Positions 50,891 through 62,879 of a stretch of DNA of 64,000 nucleotides are shown here, in pieces. Source of the stretch: Gibbula magus. Its lineage: Eukaryota > Mollusca > Gastropoda > Trochida > Trochidae. The position numbers were made by a program, and so were the translations under genes. How positions within the stretch are numbered: the first letter of the stretch is position 1; every line of letters starts with the position of its first letter. Location of the stretch: the NCBI GenBank assembly GCA_936450465.1, contig OW388290.1, forward strand, positions 25,347,457-25,411,456. Reading direction: 5' to 3'. The notes under the pieces were generated by a model, which did not search any database, was not told the origin of the DNA, and was given only the letters and a program-made list of their open reading frames with translations.

Positions 50891-53800
50891 TAAGGCATTT
50901 AATGCTATACACATGGAGTGGAGTAAGACAATTGAAAATTCCTATTTACATTGAGATTTAAAGATACATCCTCTGAGTTTCATAATATTTTATGTGGATT
51001 TAATACGTCTCAAACAACCATATGGTGTTTCAGTTTAACTAATTTCACGCAACTTGCATATTCAACCCCAATCGCCAAATAAATCATAATTACTAGTTTC
51101 CAATGAATATCGAGGAACATAATTTAACATGCAAAAGCCGAAACTAGACATTCCATTTATATGCACAGTAGTTCTGTAACATATTAAACATTATCAGCCA
51201 AATTATTTCTTTATGTCAGTTGTAAATAAGTTTTCAAAATTACGTTTGACTAGTTTACGCCCGTCAATCGATTAGCATTGTCCGGTTTTCGATCAGGAAT
51301 CAGTACTTATACCTTTATGCCGTAACTACAGTGAGTCGACACTGATCAAAATGGTACTTTTCGGCAGTTAGTTGTTCTCCATACAATAACACCTGTAATA
51401 ACATTTCGCATATCTGACCCCCAGCAACAGCATGCCTTAAATGATATTAGCCATGATACTTTGGTAATGCAAATATTAAGTTTAATAACGATGCTTGGCG
51501 CATGACGCATAATGAGCATAATGAGGTTTTCACTCACTTAAAAAATCAGCTATATACCAATTCAAGTGTGCATACTGGGAATCTGGACACGTGGATTCTA
51601 AGTGACACTTGTTTCTTTAAGTTTAATCATTTTTTTGTATTTACAACAATTGAATATATAAATAGTTAAATTACAAATCTTGCATTGGCGTGACTAAGTC
51701 TTGTTATAAAATAAATTGTTCACTTGAATTGAAAAGTGTATACATAGTGTGTATTAGTTTGGCCATGGTAAAATTGAAAATTAATATTTGCAGTCTTAGA
51801 AGCAGACTTGTTCAAAGTAAAAGGATGACCTCACTAAACATGTCCGTTGAACATGATGTAACTGTTATACAGTCAACGGGCTTTCGTAGAATTATTGACT
51901 AAATATACATATTTCTCTTCTCTAGTAATTTCTAATAGTTATAGACTGAGGTAAATACGCACATGTCTTTCTAACACTTTTTTTTCTGAGCGACAGACAC
52001 TGAGACTATTTTGAATTCAATTACTGCTGTGTGAAAAAACAAGTATACGGCATATTTGTAAGCAATGTACTGTTCATCAGGGGTTCTCATCCTCACAGGA
52101 CTACCTTAACGATATCCCTCCACTGAATTACATGCAGTCAGTTGGTAATAACTCGCATTCAGAGGTCCATCGGAATAATTTCAACATGAGTGCATAGCAT
52201 ATTGGAAGTGCTGTCTTTTGCTCGATTCTTTGATCTCTTCAAGTATCGACTTCAAAGAAATGTGCATTAATGGACATACTTGTCTGAAGCATCACATCAG
52301 TAATAAAGGGTATTTATATTTGGAAAACAAGTGTAAAGTTTGGAGTTGTCTGATAGAAAACATCATTATCTACTAGTCTTGGTTTGTGTTTGTCTGTGTA
52401 AGGTATAAAGGGTGCCAGTAGGTAGTTAGTAGTACTGTTACGCTCCTATGGTGGTTCTAAATCAATTGCTGGTTATCTTCATATCGACAGCTTTTATATC
52501 AACAAAAAGTTAAGCAGTCAATTTCCTGAAGCATGTTTTTATTGATAATGTTATGTAAAGAAATAGGTAAAGATTGAAGAAGAGTTCCTAAATTCTATGA
52601 TTCACAAGACGCTACTTTTCCTCCGGAGTTTATATTATAGAGTACAATATATAAATTTTGTGAACATTTGTGCAAGCTGTTCTAAATAAACTACATGCAC
52701 TCTCTTTCCCTCTTTAAATGGGATAGATTTACAGAATTCCAATTCCTTAAAATTTGCGTTTTTTGAGATGTTGTATTGTAAAGCTGTTAAAGTAATTAAT
52801 TATTGTGAAATATTAATGTTCAAAGCAATGTGTAATAGTCTAATCTCATGTTAATATATTCTCAGGTTTCGTTTAAGGTAAACGCAAATTATGGATACCG
52901 TACATGTAGTTAGATCTCTGGCTCTTGTCGAGGCCATTTGAAAGTGTTCGACGTTTAATGTGATTCCATCTGCATTGGGAACAACCTTGTTGTAGATGTA
53001 AATCATGTATCAACTGTGGGTTGTAGCAGCACCAACAAAGCCAGCATAGGATAGGAAGATTTTTCACTGTTATGTTGGTTATTGCAGGGACATTTGCAAC
53101 AATAGGGAATATTGATTTTCCATCATTCGAGTTATCTCTGAATTTGTAAAGTGAAACAAAAACAAATTAAAGATTATAGTTTACTTCAGTTTTTCTGTCA
53201 AATGACAAACCATTTGCACCCAGTGATAAATATGATGAAATACTTGACAATTTATTTAAACTAAATATTTTACAGAAAACCTAATGATAGCATTTTAATT
53301 AAAATCATATTGTGACAGCTTTCTGTTGCTGCTAAGCTTAGTAATTGACAATTTCCAGTCTCCTGGTTTGCACGGCAGAACGTGTTAAGTAATTTACAGA
53401 TGATGTGAAAGTTAACATGCTGTGAAACTGTCTCATTGCGAGTAATAGCCGATAAGCTGTGAAGCCAACTTTTCCTCAGCTGTCTGTCTGAGTCAGGAAT
53501 TGAGTTGTAGGCAATTCACAAAGTTAACTAGGAGGTTCAAATAAGTTCCTGGTTTAAGTTTCAGGCACAGAATGTATGGACGTACTGTTGAGCAAAATTT
53601 GAGTAATTGTTTGAGGCATTAGCAGGCTTTTGTACTAACTGCCTAACTCTGAAAAAATACTCGCAAAGGTTAGAGTATTCTGACTAAATGTGTTAAACAT
53701 AAGTAATAGGTTTATAAGTATTTATATTGTTTGAAGCAGTTTTCCTTACATTGACATCGTCTTAATATGTGACGAGATGAATTACAGTAACCCAATGTAG

Positions 53801-54839
53801 CATATAATCAATACATACAGAACCCCATGCATGTCGTCATTGATATATTTAAATGTCGACTAACAGTCATCTGTTTCAAATGTTAACTTTGAAAATCAAT
53901 GTCGTTGCTTTTGGGTGTGTCATGAGGTTGGATATATATATATTTCCCCGCTATTTCAAAAGAAACGTTTTTAATTCAACGAAAAGGACCCAGGCAATGT
54001 AAAAATACTGCATAAGGGATAAGGCCATTTATCTGAATTCACAGAATCTGACAACATGTTGCATATCTATTATCTAAAATTAAGTCCATTAAACAAACTT
54101 ATGAAGGATCTCCTGTTTAAGGTATATACAGAGGATATTATATGAGTGTCTATGTCATACTTTGTTTACGACACGAGTGTCTGAATATTGGTATTTCCCG
54201 AGCGAGAATTAGGGTTTTAATTCAACTAAAATATATTCCGTGAATTGTCACTCAACACCAGTGGTAAATTCTAGCATAAAGCCCAACATGGAACTTATTC
54301 AAATGAATGCAAATTCGTTCAGTTGATTATACTGAGGGTCTACATGATCTTTACATAAGTGAACTTGGAAATCCTGCTTCAAATCAATAAGATGGGTTGT
54401 GGTGACCCAGGGCAGGGCAGAAGTTTGTTAAAATGGCTATATAAGTTATTTGTGGAAATAACTCGGTATAACGGCAATAAATCAGTAGATGTTTTATAAT
54501 GGCACGAGTCCCAAACCCATTGCTTGATTTATGGGTTTCACAATTAAGCCGCCTTTGCATGCACCGTTTATCCCAATTGGCAAATTTGCCTCCAAGAGCC
54601 TTAACTATTCATATCAACACTACATACATGGGGTAAATATTTGCTTCCTTACCTGTAGGGGTATTGTGGCAGGATTTCCCAAAGATCACCAGGTAGGGCA
54701 AATTTGTTTACTCATATGGGAATATATACATTTACATGTATAAAGGCACATGTACACTAAATGTAAGCAAGCTTGTTATCATGGGTCATAAAACCATACA
54801 GTTTACAATTTTAAAATATACAACTGATCACCCCCATTC

Positions 54840-54970
54840 ATTTGGTCAATATACCTGTACAAAATATTCCAATATTCTGAAGTCAGTGGTTCCTCAGAAG
54901 GAGTCGAAATAGCGCAAAGATTATGGACGGACGGACGGAAGCAGGATTCCATATCATAACATGCCAATGT
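54840..54970. repeat. Fragment of a GGACGGACGG-capped dispersed repeat
   Basis: CAGTGGTTCCTCAGAAGGAG followed by TATGGACGGACGGACGGAAG at 54925-54944. The CAGTGGTTCTGGAGAAGAAG stretch at 50009-50030 is similar. It is probably one end of the family seen at 1039, 3370 and 17590. Confidence 0.5.
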
Positions 54971-55654
54971 CATGTCACGTTCATTGGGTATTACATGCGG
55001 CATAAGATACATACTTCAAACTGTATTTTAAAGAAATGAACTTTGTTTCCTGAAACTGTATGTTTAATACTTCATTTGAAATAATTTGATTCTTCTTTTT
55101 CAACAATTTAAAACAATATTTTTAATTCAGTGCTCACGATTGTTATTTTTTTATTGTGAAAGATTGAATAAAATAAACGTTACTGTCATGCTGCTCACAC
55201 GACCCATACAATACTTAATTATTTTAACTTCCTTAAGATGCTTTTGTATTTCTCTATCCTTCTTCTTAAAAATGTTGGATATCAATTCTTTTAGACATTA
55301 GTTCAGCATCCTGTGCAGTTCTTATACATAGATAAACTGGTACGTATGTTATCAATTGCTTGCATGCCATATGTACATCATTCACTCTGATCAATAATAG
55401 GACTTGCTGTTATATTCTATAATTTGAGGATGATTCGTTTGTTTGACCAGCATCACCATTCTAGAAAATTCTACTTAAAAACATAGATGCGTATTCAATG
55501 GAAAACGTAATGAGACACATTGTGAACAGTTCTAGACATATTAACATCAGTCAATTCAATGTGAACACAAATATGTGCCAGCTTATTGCTAAATGCATGT
55601 CTAAATTTCTATTGGTTCCAATATAATAATTAAACATCTTGCTAGAATCATATA

Positions 55655-56693
55655 CACTAAACGCCAAAAGAAACTTTACCTCATTTCTGTTTTTAATAAC
55701 TTTTTAAGTATCAAAGATATTTGAGAAATGAATGGTTCAAAGGAAAGCTGAATAACGTAGCTTTATGCTAATAACACATTTAAAAATCCTGATGGATTCA
55801 TATTGTGGCAAAATGCAGCTTGTTTAAAAGTTTAAAATTGTCCGGTTTTCGACCAGGCTGGTAGTAACCAATAAATGTGATTTTGATGTCCAGAATAAGT
55901 TGAAAGTAAACTTTTACGTTTGTGACTAGACAAAAAGTGTGTATGCTTTACATCATAACTCCTAAACGATGAAAATACTGTTATTGAGTAAGTTTAAGTG
56001 TGAAAATTATGAAATATATTTTTCTAGTCATTAAAGATCTTTTCTCGTAATTTACCTTGTTGTCAAATGACTCAATAGTATTTAGGAACACAAACGATTA
56101 TTTATGTGAACATTTTCGCTTGAAAATGAAAACTTTAAAAAAAATTGTCTATCACCCAAACGCATTATCACTCAAATGTAGCACAATTCAAACAGTATTT
56201 GCATGAACTGAATGCTTCTACAGGGTATAAAAGGTGCCTACTTTGCATTATATGGCACACATGTACGAAATCATGCCGCGATTGACCAGTGGAGAAAGAG
56301 AAAAAGCACTGGGGATGTTGCAGCTTGGGTCGACCAACAACGATGTTGCCAATGCCTTTGGATCTCACCGTATGACCATCATAAGGCCTTTCATGCCTAT
56401 CAGGACTATCAGCGGTGACATCGAAGTCGTATAAGGGTCATACAGTGACATCCAAAGACATTGGCAACATCATTTTTGGTCGACCCAAGCTACAACATCA
56501 CCAGAGCTCTTTCTCTTTCTCCACTGGTCAATCGCAGCATGATTTCGTACATGTGTGCCATATAATGCATAAAGCATTAGCATAAAGCTGCGTTATTCAG
56601 CTTTCTTTTGAACCTTTCATTTCTCAAATATCTTTGATACTTAAAAAGGTATTAAAAAAAGAAATTAGGTAACGTTTCTTTTGGCGTTTAGTG
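55655..56693. mobile_element. Tc1/mariner-derived fold-back element with two inverted transposase N-termini
   Basis: The element is flanked by TA on both sides (55653-55654, 56694-56695), as expected for Tc1/mariner. The terminal inverted repeats are ~117 bp (55655-55771 and 56577-56693, about nine mismatches), starting CACTAAACGCCAAAAGAAAC. Inside is a second inverted repeat, 56244-56364 against 56448-56570. Its left arm encodes MPRLTSGEREKALGMLQLG followed by a helix-turn-helix-like STNNDVANAFGSHRMTI stretch (from 56273), typical of Tc1-type transposase N-termini. The right arm encodes the same start on the minus strand (MLRLTSGERERALVML, then TAG). Only ~40 of the usual ~340 residues remain, so no transposase is made. 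The left half holds ~470 bp (55772-56243) with no counterpart on the right. Confidence 0.88.
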
Positions 56694-57606
56694 TATTCAA
56701 TAAAGTTGAACAATAGAAAAAGGTTTCAATTAATTTATTTTCTAATATAAAATGTTTTACACTTACACTGTTCGGAGAGGTTTCAATGTTTTGATCAGAT
56801 GGATACAATTCACTTGGACGTATATTGACATACACTGACATTCTGGTAATAGGATAAAGGATCAATGTTCCTTTTCACTAAACGATAATTGATCAAGGCC
56901 ACAGACAATCACATTTCAACATTATTTTGTAACGTAACTATATACTGGTCCATTGATTCAGGATCGTTTGTCGTATTTATCTGTAAAAGAAAATTTGTTG
57001 TCAGAAACTCATTTCATGTAAAGAGAGAAAAAAAGCCACATAACAATCAGACGTTATAATTGTATATGTGAAAGTAAAATGAAATTAATTCCTCATGATG
57101 TGAAATGAAAGATCCACAAAAGTAACTACAGTGACGTTTCTCTATATTTATTGTATTTTTGTTTTAGTGACAAAAAAAGCGAGAGTACACGTGAAGTTGT
57201 TCCTATTACACGTCTTCAAATCTGTAAAATATTTTTGATATTATCTCAAAAAGTATGAAAACATAATGTGCCTTTGCTTGTTGTCATTGTTTGATTGAAA
57301 TGCTCTCTTTTGGCAGATCACGTTTAATGAGGCATCGAGCTTGGTGACTTCTTGATTGATAGTTCCAATTCTAAAAAGCTGTTATTGAACGAAACAGGTT
57401 CTCATCAATGCATTTTCAACCGTTCGATATTAGGTTTCCGAAGCACTACATGAACGAGAGGTCATATTGATCAGCTCTGCTCTTTCTTTTGGACCCGAGT
57501 GTAGAGCAGTGATGTGTCAGATGATAATCTCATTGACTCATTTTTCTCACCATTGTTAACATTCTGTACAATTGTATCCTACCTTGTGTTACCCTGACAT
57601 ACCACC

Positions 57607-57684
57607 TACTGAAGGAGTGAACACATACTCCGAAACATCGTGAATCTACATTATATATAAAGAGGTTGTTATCCAGAAAGTTTG
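57607..57684 (+). mobile_element. Dispersed 3'-terminal motif, copy D
   Basis: CTACTGAAGGAGTGAACACA, CTCCGAAACATCGTG, ACATTATATATAAAGAG, then GTTGTTATCCAGAAAGT. The last block is identical to that at 22967-22983, the best evidence that these are one family. It is absent from copy 1 of the duplication. Confidence 0.45.
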
Positions 57685-58804
57685 CTTTCTTGAGAATAAT
57701 GAACTTGATTTATCAAATCCTTTGACATATCATGTATCAGACAACTACAACAAGATTTTATATGAAAGGTGTCGTGCATTTAGTAAATTCTTCGTGAAAT
57801 ATTCCACATTCTAATGAAATAGTCGCAGATTACATTTTCAGAGCGAGATTAATTTGCTTAAAAGGCAAGTGAGCATTGCCATAGTTAAATAATTTTATTG
57901 AATAAATATTAGAAACACATTTTTAATGACTGATATTTGAAAGATTTTTGCAACCGTGATGTGGACACGTGATACTAAAACTGAGTGACATTTTAGAATT
58001 TGTGCTGCTGAACAAAATAAAATAGTACGTCTGTGTACATGTACATTCAATATAGCATGAATAGTCGCAGGCAGTAAATAAAAGTTGTTGTCTCAGAGAT
58101 TCGTTTAATAATCACGTGAACATTGGTGGCCACACTGTCAGAATCTCAATGATGCATTTCACAAAATGTTTATCATTCATGAGATGAAGGTCTTATGAAA
58201 TTAAAAGCTCTGCCTTTGGAATGAATGTTATAGCCGTCGTTCATATGAATGCTGCATGTGAAAACACTGCTTAGAGTACTTTAAACGATTAACATAGCTT
58301 CTCGACAGGTTTCAAAAGAGATTTCAGGAAAAGTAAGAAATCTGCACATGTACTCAATTGAGAATTACTGTTACATAAATAGTAACACCGCAATATATAT
58401 GGCATTCAATTGATTGTTTATCTAAGATTTATTTTATACTATTATATTGATTATATCGCCAGAACATGTATATCGATGTCCTGTTGAAAATCAATGCAAC
58501 CATATCATTTTGATCCATATGGATAACAGGCGACTTTAAACAAGTTTTGTTTACAGACATAGGTAGTCACAGGCGATATCATATCAGAGTAGTTCACGGC
58601 ATCCATGAATGATATTATTGATGGTCTTATTGCATGTATTATGTAAAACTCGTTTTGGCAAAACGAATGATATATGGTAAAACATGTTCCAATAGTTTAT
58701 TGTTCATATATATATTAAATATATAATATGTTTGTCATGACATAACATTTATCAAACATTAACTCAATTTAACAATGGCATGTAGAAATTGTGACTACGG
58801 GATG

Positions 58805-58890
58805 AATAAATCATTTACAATTGGAAATATATAATATGAACATGTTCAATAAATCATTTACAATTGGAAATATATAATATGAACATGTTC
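58805..58890. repeat. Perfect 43-bp tandem duplication
   Basis: AATAAATCATTTACAATTGG through to AACATGTTC occurs at 58805-58847 and again at 58848-58890 without a mismatch. It is therefore recent, in contrast to the old surrounding duplication. Confidence 0.95.
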
Positions 58891-59965
58891 AGCATGCTCG
58901 AATTTACTAATTGATAGGTCAAATCAACCCAGTCTATATGTGAAGACATGGAGGGTTGATCAATAAGTATTTAAAGATTCACCTTGAAAAGTTTACAGTG
59001 ATCGAATTTCGATCAGGAAGTCGCGGAGTCCAGTTGTTCCATGGTTTGAATGTAAATTGTGTCTTTTAAACAACGATCAATTTACCCTCAAAATAGTTTT
59101 TCAATTTCTTTTTCTTTTTTTCCTTTTTTCTGGAGCAATCGCAATTAGTCTTTGACTTTTTTAGTCTTTGTTGAAAACAAAATGCAGTCATTTGGTCTGT
59201 AACAGTGTTTTATTTCAAAGCTGAAACAGCAGGTATTAATACAGTAATCAAAATTACATGCTTGTGTTCAATTATCTGGAATCGGCTGATAATTTCATGA
59301 TCTGTACTTTCAACTACTCCGAATGTGGGATCCGGTAGAAATGGCGACAGTGATATAGGGCTGTGTATTTCACTATGAATTATCACCTTCAAAGATTTTG
59401 ATGTGTTCTCAGATGTTATTTGATATAGTTTTGATTAGAACTGTACAACAAATCGCTTGTCATTTATTTACATGTAGTTATATCATCATTTCGAGATAGT
59501 TTGTTGTATACAAATAATGTTTATTCAATGGAACATCAACAAGGTATCATATAACCTTCGGGGATGGGAAATACATGATAGAACAAACTTAAGTGAATAA
59601 TAGAATATATGCACAGATTTCGAGAACACATCACCTAAGATTTAATGTAACTTTATTAGTAATATATATACTAAGGACCTAAACATGCCATAAAAGCTTG
59701 AGCTGGTAAGAGTTTGGGATGAGAACAGAACATGTGCCATTCACTTTATTGAAAGGATTGGCTAGAGAGCGGCCAAAAGTCCCACCATTCCTAACTTTGC
59801 ACGAATCTAATTAGATTTTTAAGTGAGACAAGTTCATATGATATCATGACGATGCTATTGGAATACAAATTGTTATTACATGGAAACAAATATTGCTTAA
59901 TCTTTTGAAATCGATTCGTATATCTCATGATAATTTGGTTGATCAGTCAGTACGTATACGTGGTG

Positions 59966-60357
59966 GCACGTGGTCCTGTGCATAGCTCAGTCGACCGCTA
60001 TCAGTGAAGTTCAGCAACAATGGGCGCGGCTCGCCGCATGGGTGGGTTACCCGCTACATTGCTGGATAAACTGAGAGTTGAAAGGTTATTCCCTGCCCCA
60101 CACTGAGACATAATTTCAGAGACTTATGGTGTCACCCTGGGTAAGTGACTTAGTTCGAAGAGTGCCTCTGTCCACCCAGCAGTAAATGGGTACCTGGTTG
60201 GGATACGATGGTAGTCTGAATTTGAACCTTGAGCGCCTGACAGGCGACCGGTTGTATTCTCCTTAGGGAGTGTTCTGTACTCGTTGACCAGGGGTAATAT
60301 GTCGACCAGCGTTTTGAGCATGCAATGTGCATGGATATATGCGCTATATAAATTGAC

Positions 60358-60395
<38 letters not shown>

Positions 60396-60396
60396 G
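59966..60396 (+). mobile_element. SINE with 5S rRNA-like head and (ATT)n tail
   Basis: The segment GAAGTTCAGCAACAATGGGC (60006-60025) followed by GCGG and CGCATGGGTGGGTTACC (60035-60051) resembles the internal promoter of 5S rRNA (box A AAGTTAAGCAAC, GGGCGCGG, box C TTGGATGGGTGACC). The body contains CCACCCAGCAGTAAATGGG and TACCTGGTTGGGATACG. The 3' end reads GCGCTATATAAATTGAC followed by about 12 ATT units (60358-60395), a common SINE ending. It is absent from the matching site in copy 1 (about 47.75-47.86 kb), so it inserted after the duplication. Start and target duplication are not resolved. The minus open frames at 60124-60444 read this element. Confidence 0.7.
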
Positions 60397-62129
60397 TGTA
60401 CTTGCTGACAGATTATAACATTGTAATCTTCTGATTAAGGACATATTTGTTAAAGCTATTTTGAAAGTACGTTATGTCTATGCGGTGTATTCCTCGTTTA
60501 TTAAAGAATGGTACATGTGACTTTAATGAGTTTCAACTAGACAATTGAACATGTTAACTGCACCGTATGTATCTGTATATGATACACATTGATAAAACAT
60601 CACTTTCTGAAAATCATGGGCATAATTATAAAGTATATGTTCGACATTCATAGGATCTGGGTTTTTTGTATTTCTCTATATCATTTTCAATAATTTAATG
60701 TCATTCGGCCATTATATCGAAAAATCCTCAACAGAAAATCCTCAAATATGAACTGAAGGAAATAACATAATTGTCCAAAGTGATACACATTTGTAGAATT
60801 GATAGCGTTATATTTTACTATCTGTGAATTTTATCACCATTCGGTTACAAGACCAAAAGCAGCTTATACCATGTATTATTCTTAATAACTAAACTGTCCA
60901 CATGTCATGATGTAGACATACTTTGCCGTGCTAACGATCAATAAAATACTGTAGAGCTGACTATAACGACTATCATTCTCACACTGGTTCACTGCCAGGT
61001 TCCAGAGCAGCCATTATCACCGGGAGTGTTCTGTCAATGAGAGACTATTACTGCGTTGGAGAAACATTTCCATCAATGAAATGAATAATTAAAATGACCA
61101 GAAACACACGATCATGTGTTTACGTTAACGCATAAGGCACTTACAGTCAAATGAATATGACTAAATGCATTTTCTTTTCTTGGGAAAACTGTTTTTAAAA
61201 TTAATATAGATTCAGACTTGAAATGTATGTGATATACCAGGTTATATTTTGACTAAACAATGTCATGTGACTGGTATAAATTTTTATGCACGTTATTTTG
61301 AAGATTATACAGGAATTCGTAAGAAACATTGATTAAATATGTATGAGAAATATGTAATGCTTATGATGTCAAATACGTTATGTCGCACTATTGTTGGTGT
61401 ACAAAATGTACATAATTTATGTATCTGAGGGTTTGTTCGCAGAATGACCTGCATAGTCTTAGTCCTGTGATATTTTTGCATCTAATTGTAATTGTTAGTG
61501 ATATTAAGGGAATTAAACATTCCTTGGATTGCAAAGTTTGAATTTATAAGAATTCAATACATACCAGTTCAACATTAAAGGTGCATCTATTGTGTTTCAT
61601 AAACTTTTATTTGGCTTTCATACGTTCCAACACACCATATGTGCTGTTTACAGAACAAACAAGTTCATTCAACTTTCATTCATCCCAAATCGCCAAACTA
61701 GTTTCACATTAAAATCGAGTAACATCGTTATGCATGTGCAGAAACCGAACTGCACGTCCAATTTACATGCACATCAGTTATATAACATATTAAACATGAC
61801 AAATTTGTTATTTTGTCTGCTTTAAATCAGATTCCAAAATTACGTTTGACTCATTGGCGCGCGTCAATCACGATGTTTTGTCCGGTTTTCGATCATAAAT
61901 CCCTACCTTTACCTTCATATCGTCAATATACTAAGTCGACTGTCATCAAAATGGTAGTTTTCGGTAACAGTCGGTACTTCTCGATAAACTTACACCATTT
62001 ATAACGTTTGGAATATGTGACCCCCAACAACACAATGTATGTACCTTTAACATTTACCACCGTTGATAAACCAGAAAAGAAAAACATCATGGAATTATTT
62101 TTCAAATAAAATGATGTAGTATTAAGGAA

Positions 62130-62740
62130 GTTAGATTAAGTGTCATTTAAATTTCATCTGAGGTGAAATAGCATTATTTTCTCGACGGAAGACGATTGAT
62201 TGCAATGAATGAAAATATAATTCAAATACATGTTGGAATCTTACAACGTAATTATGAACAAATTAAGTTAGTACATGTATGTCCCTTATACGTTATTTTA
62301 ATCATTACGTCATGTTGTTCAAAAAACTTTTTATGTCCTTCAAAAGTAATTTAACTTTTCTCATTAATTGCAAATACCGGTTTTAAAGGATAACCTTTTT
62401 TCTTATACTTTGTGCACGCTCAAATTATAAGATTTAAATTACACCTCATGAACAACAATAGAAGCATTGTTGAAACATAAATGGTTTTCCATCACAGAAA
62501 GAAATGGTTTCGCACACGTGTCAATTAGGCACAATACACCATATAACCTTGGAGATAATGCTCCATTCTGCATGTACAAATGAGGTGAAATAACAGTTTT
62601 TGTGGGATAAGGAATAAAGCTGAAATAGATTGAAATCTTTAGAAGACTATAATAAAGCAATATGTGCTTTGATTTCAAATTCAATGTGAACGGAATCACC
62701 TCGCTTCATCGCGTTGCATCTTCTTGATTGAAACGCCTGC
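62130..62740. repeat. Sub-block Y, copy 2
   Basis: It matches 50280-50890: GAACAAATTAAGTTAG, TTTTAATCATTACGTCATGT, ACCTCATGAACAACAATAG, GAGATAATGCTCCATTCTGC. It lies just after the end of segmental copy 2. The minus open frame at 62439-62699 has a different frame from the one in copy 1. Confidence 0.75.
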
Positions 62741-62879
62741 AGGGCGTATACTGCAATATATATTGTGTTTTATAACCATTTGAAATGAAGTGAAAGGTTA
62801 AAAAGAAATTGTTATATCAGCAAAGTTATAATAAGAACCAATTATAAATGTACGAAGCAGTCCTTATATGATTTGGTTT

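Larger units (their letters stand above)
41170..51560 (+). repeat. Segmental tandem duplication, copy 1 (~10.4 kb)
   Basis: At least ten blocks match copy 2 (51.85-62.10 kb) in the same order and orientation, copy1/copy2: 41.5/52.2, 42.2/52.9, 42.6/53.3, 43.7/54.05, 44.96/54.29, 45.7/55.5, 46.1/57.8, 46.9/59.0, 47.55/59.7, 48.06/60.93, 50.06/61.43 and 51.28/61.88 kb. Offsets drift from about 9.3 to 12.9 kb because of insertions. Estimated identity is 70-90% in the blocks. The best is around 42.59-42.80/53.33-53.54 kb. Insertions private to this copy are the split LINE and the TACTGGGCC element at 48.3-49.9 kb, and about 1.3 kb around 43.8-44.9 kb. No intact gene is readable. Confidence 0.85.
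51846..62100 (+). repeat. Segmental tandem duplication, copy 2 (~10.3 kb)
   Basis: Collinear with copy 1, same strand. Insertions private to this copy: the Tc1-derived fold-back (55655-56693) and the GAAACATC motif (57607-57684), together making about 1.9 kb extra between the blocks that match 45.75 and 46.06 kb; and the 5S-like SINE (59966-60396). The two copies have diverged by many substitutions and indels, so the duplication is old relative to these insertions. Confidence 0.85.

Noticed and set aside
50557..50898. 113-codon minus-strand gene
   Set aside because: The same DNA in Y copies 2 and 3 carries stops and frameshifts in this frame.
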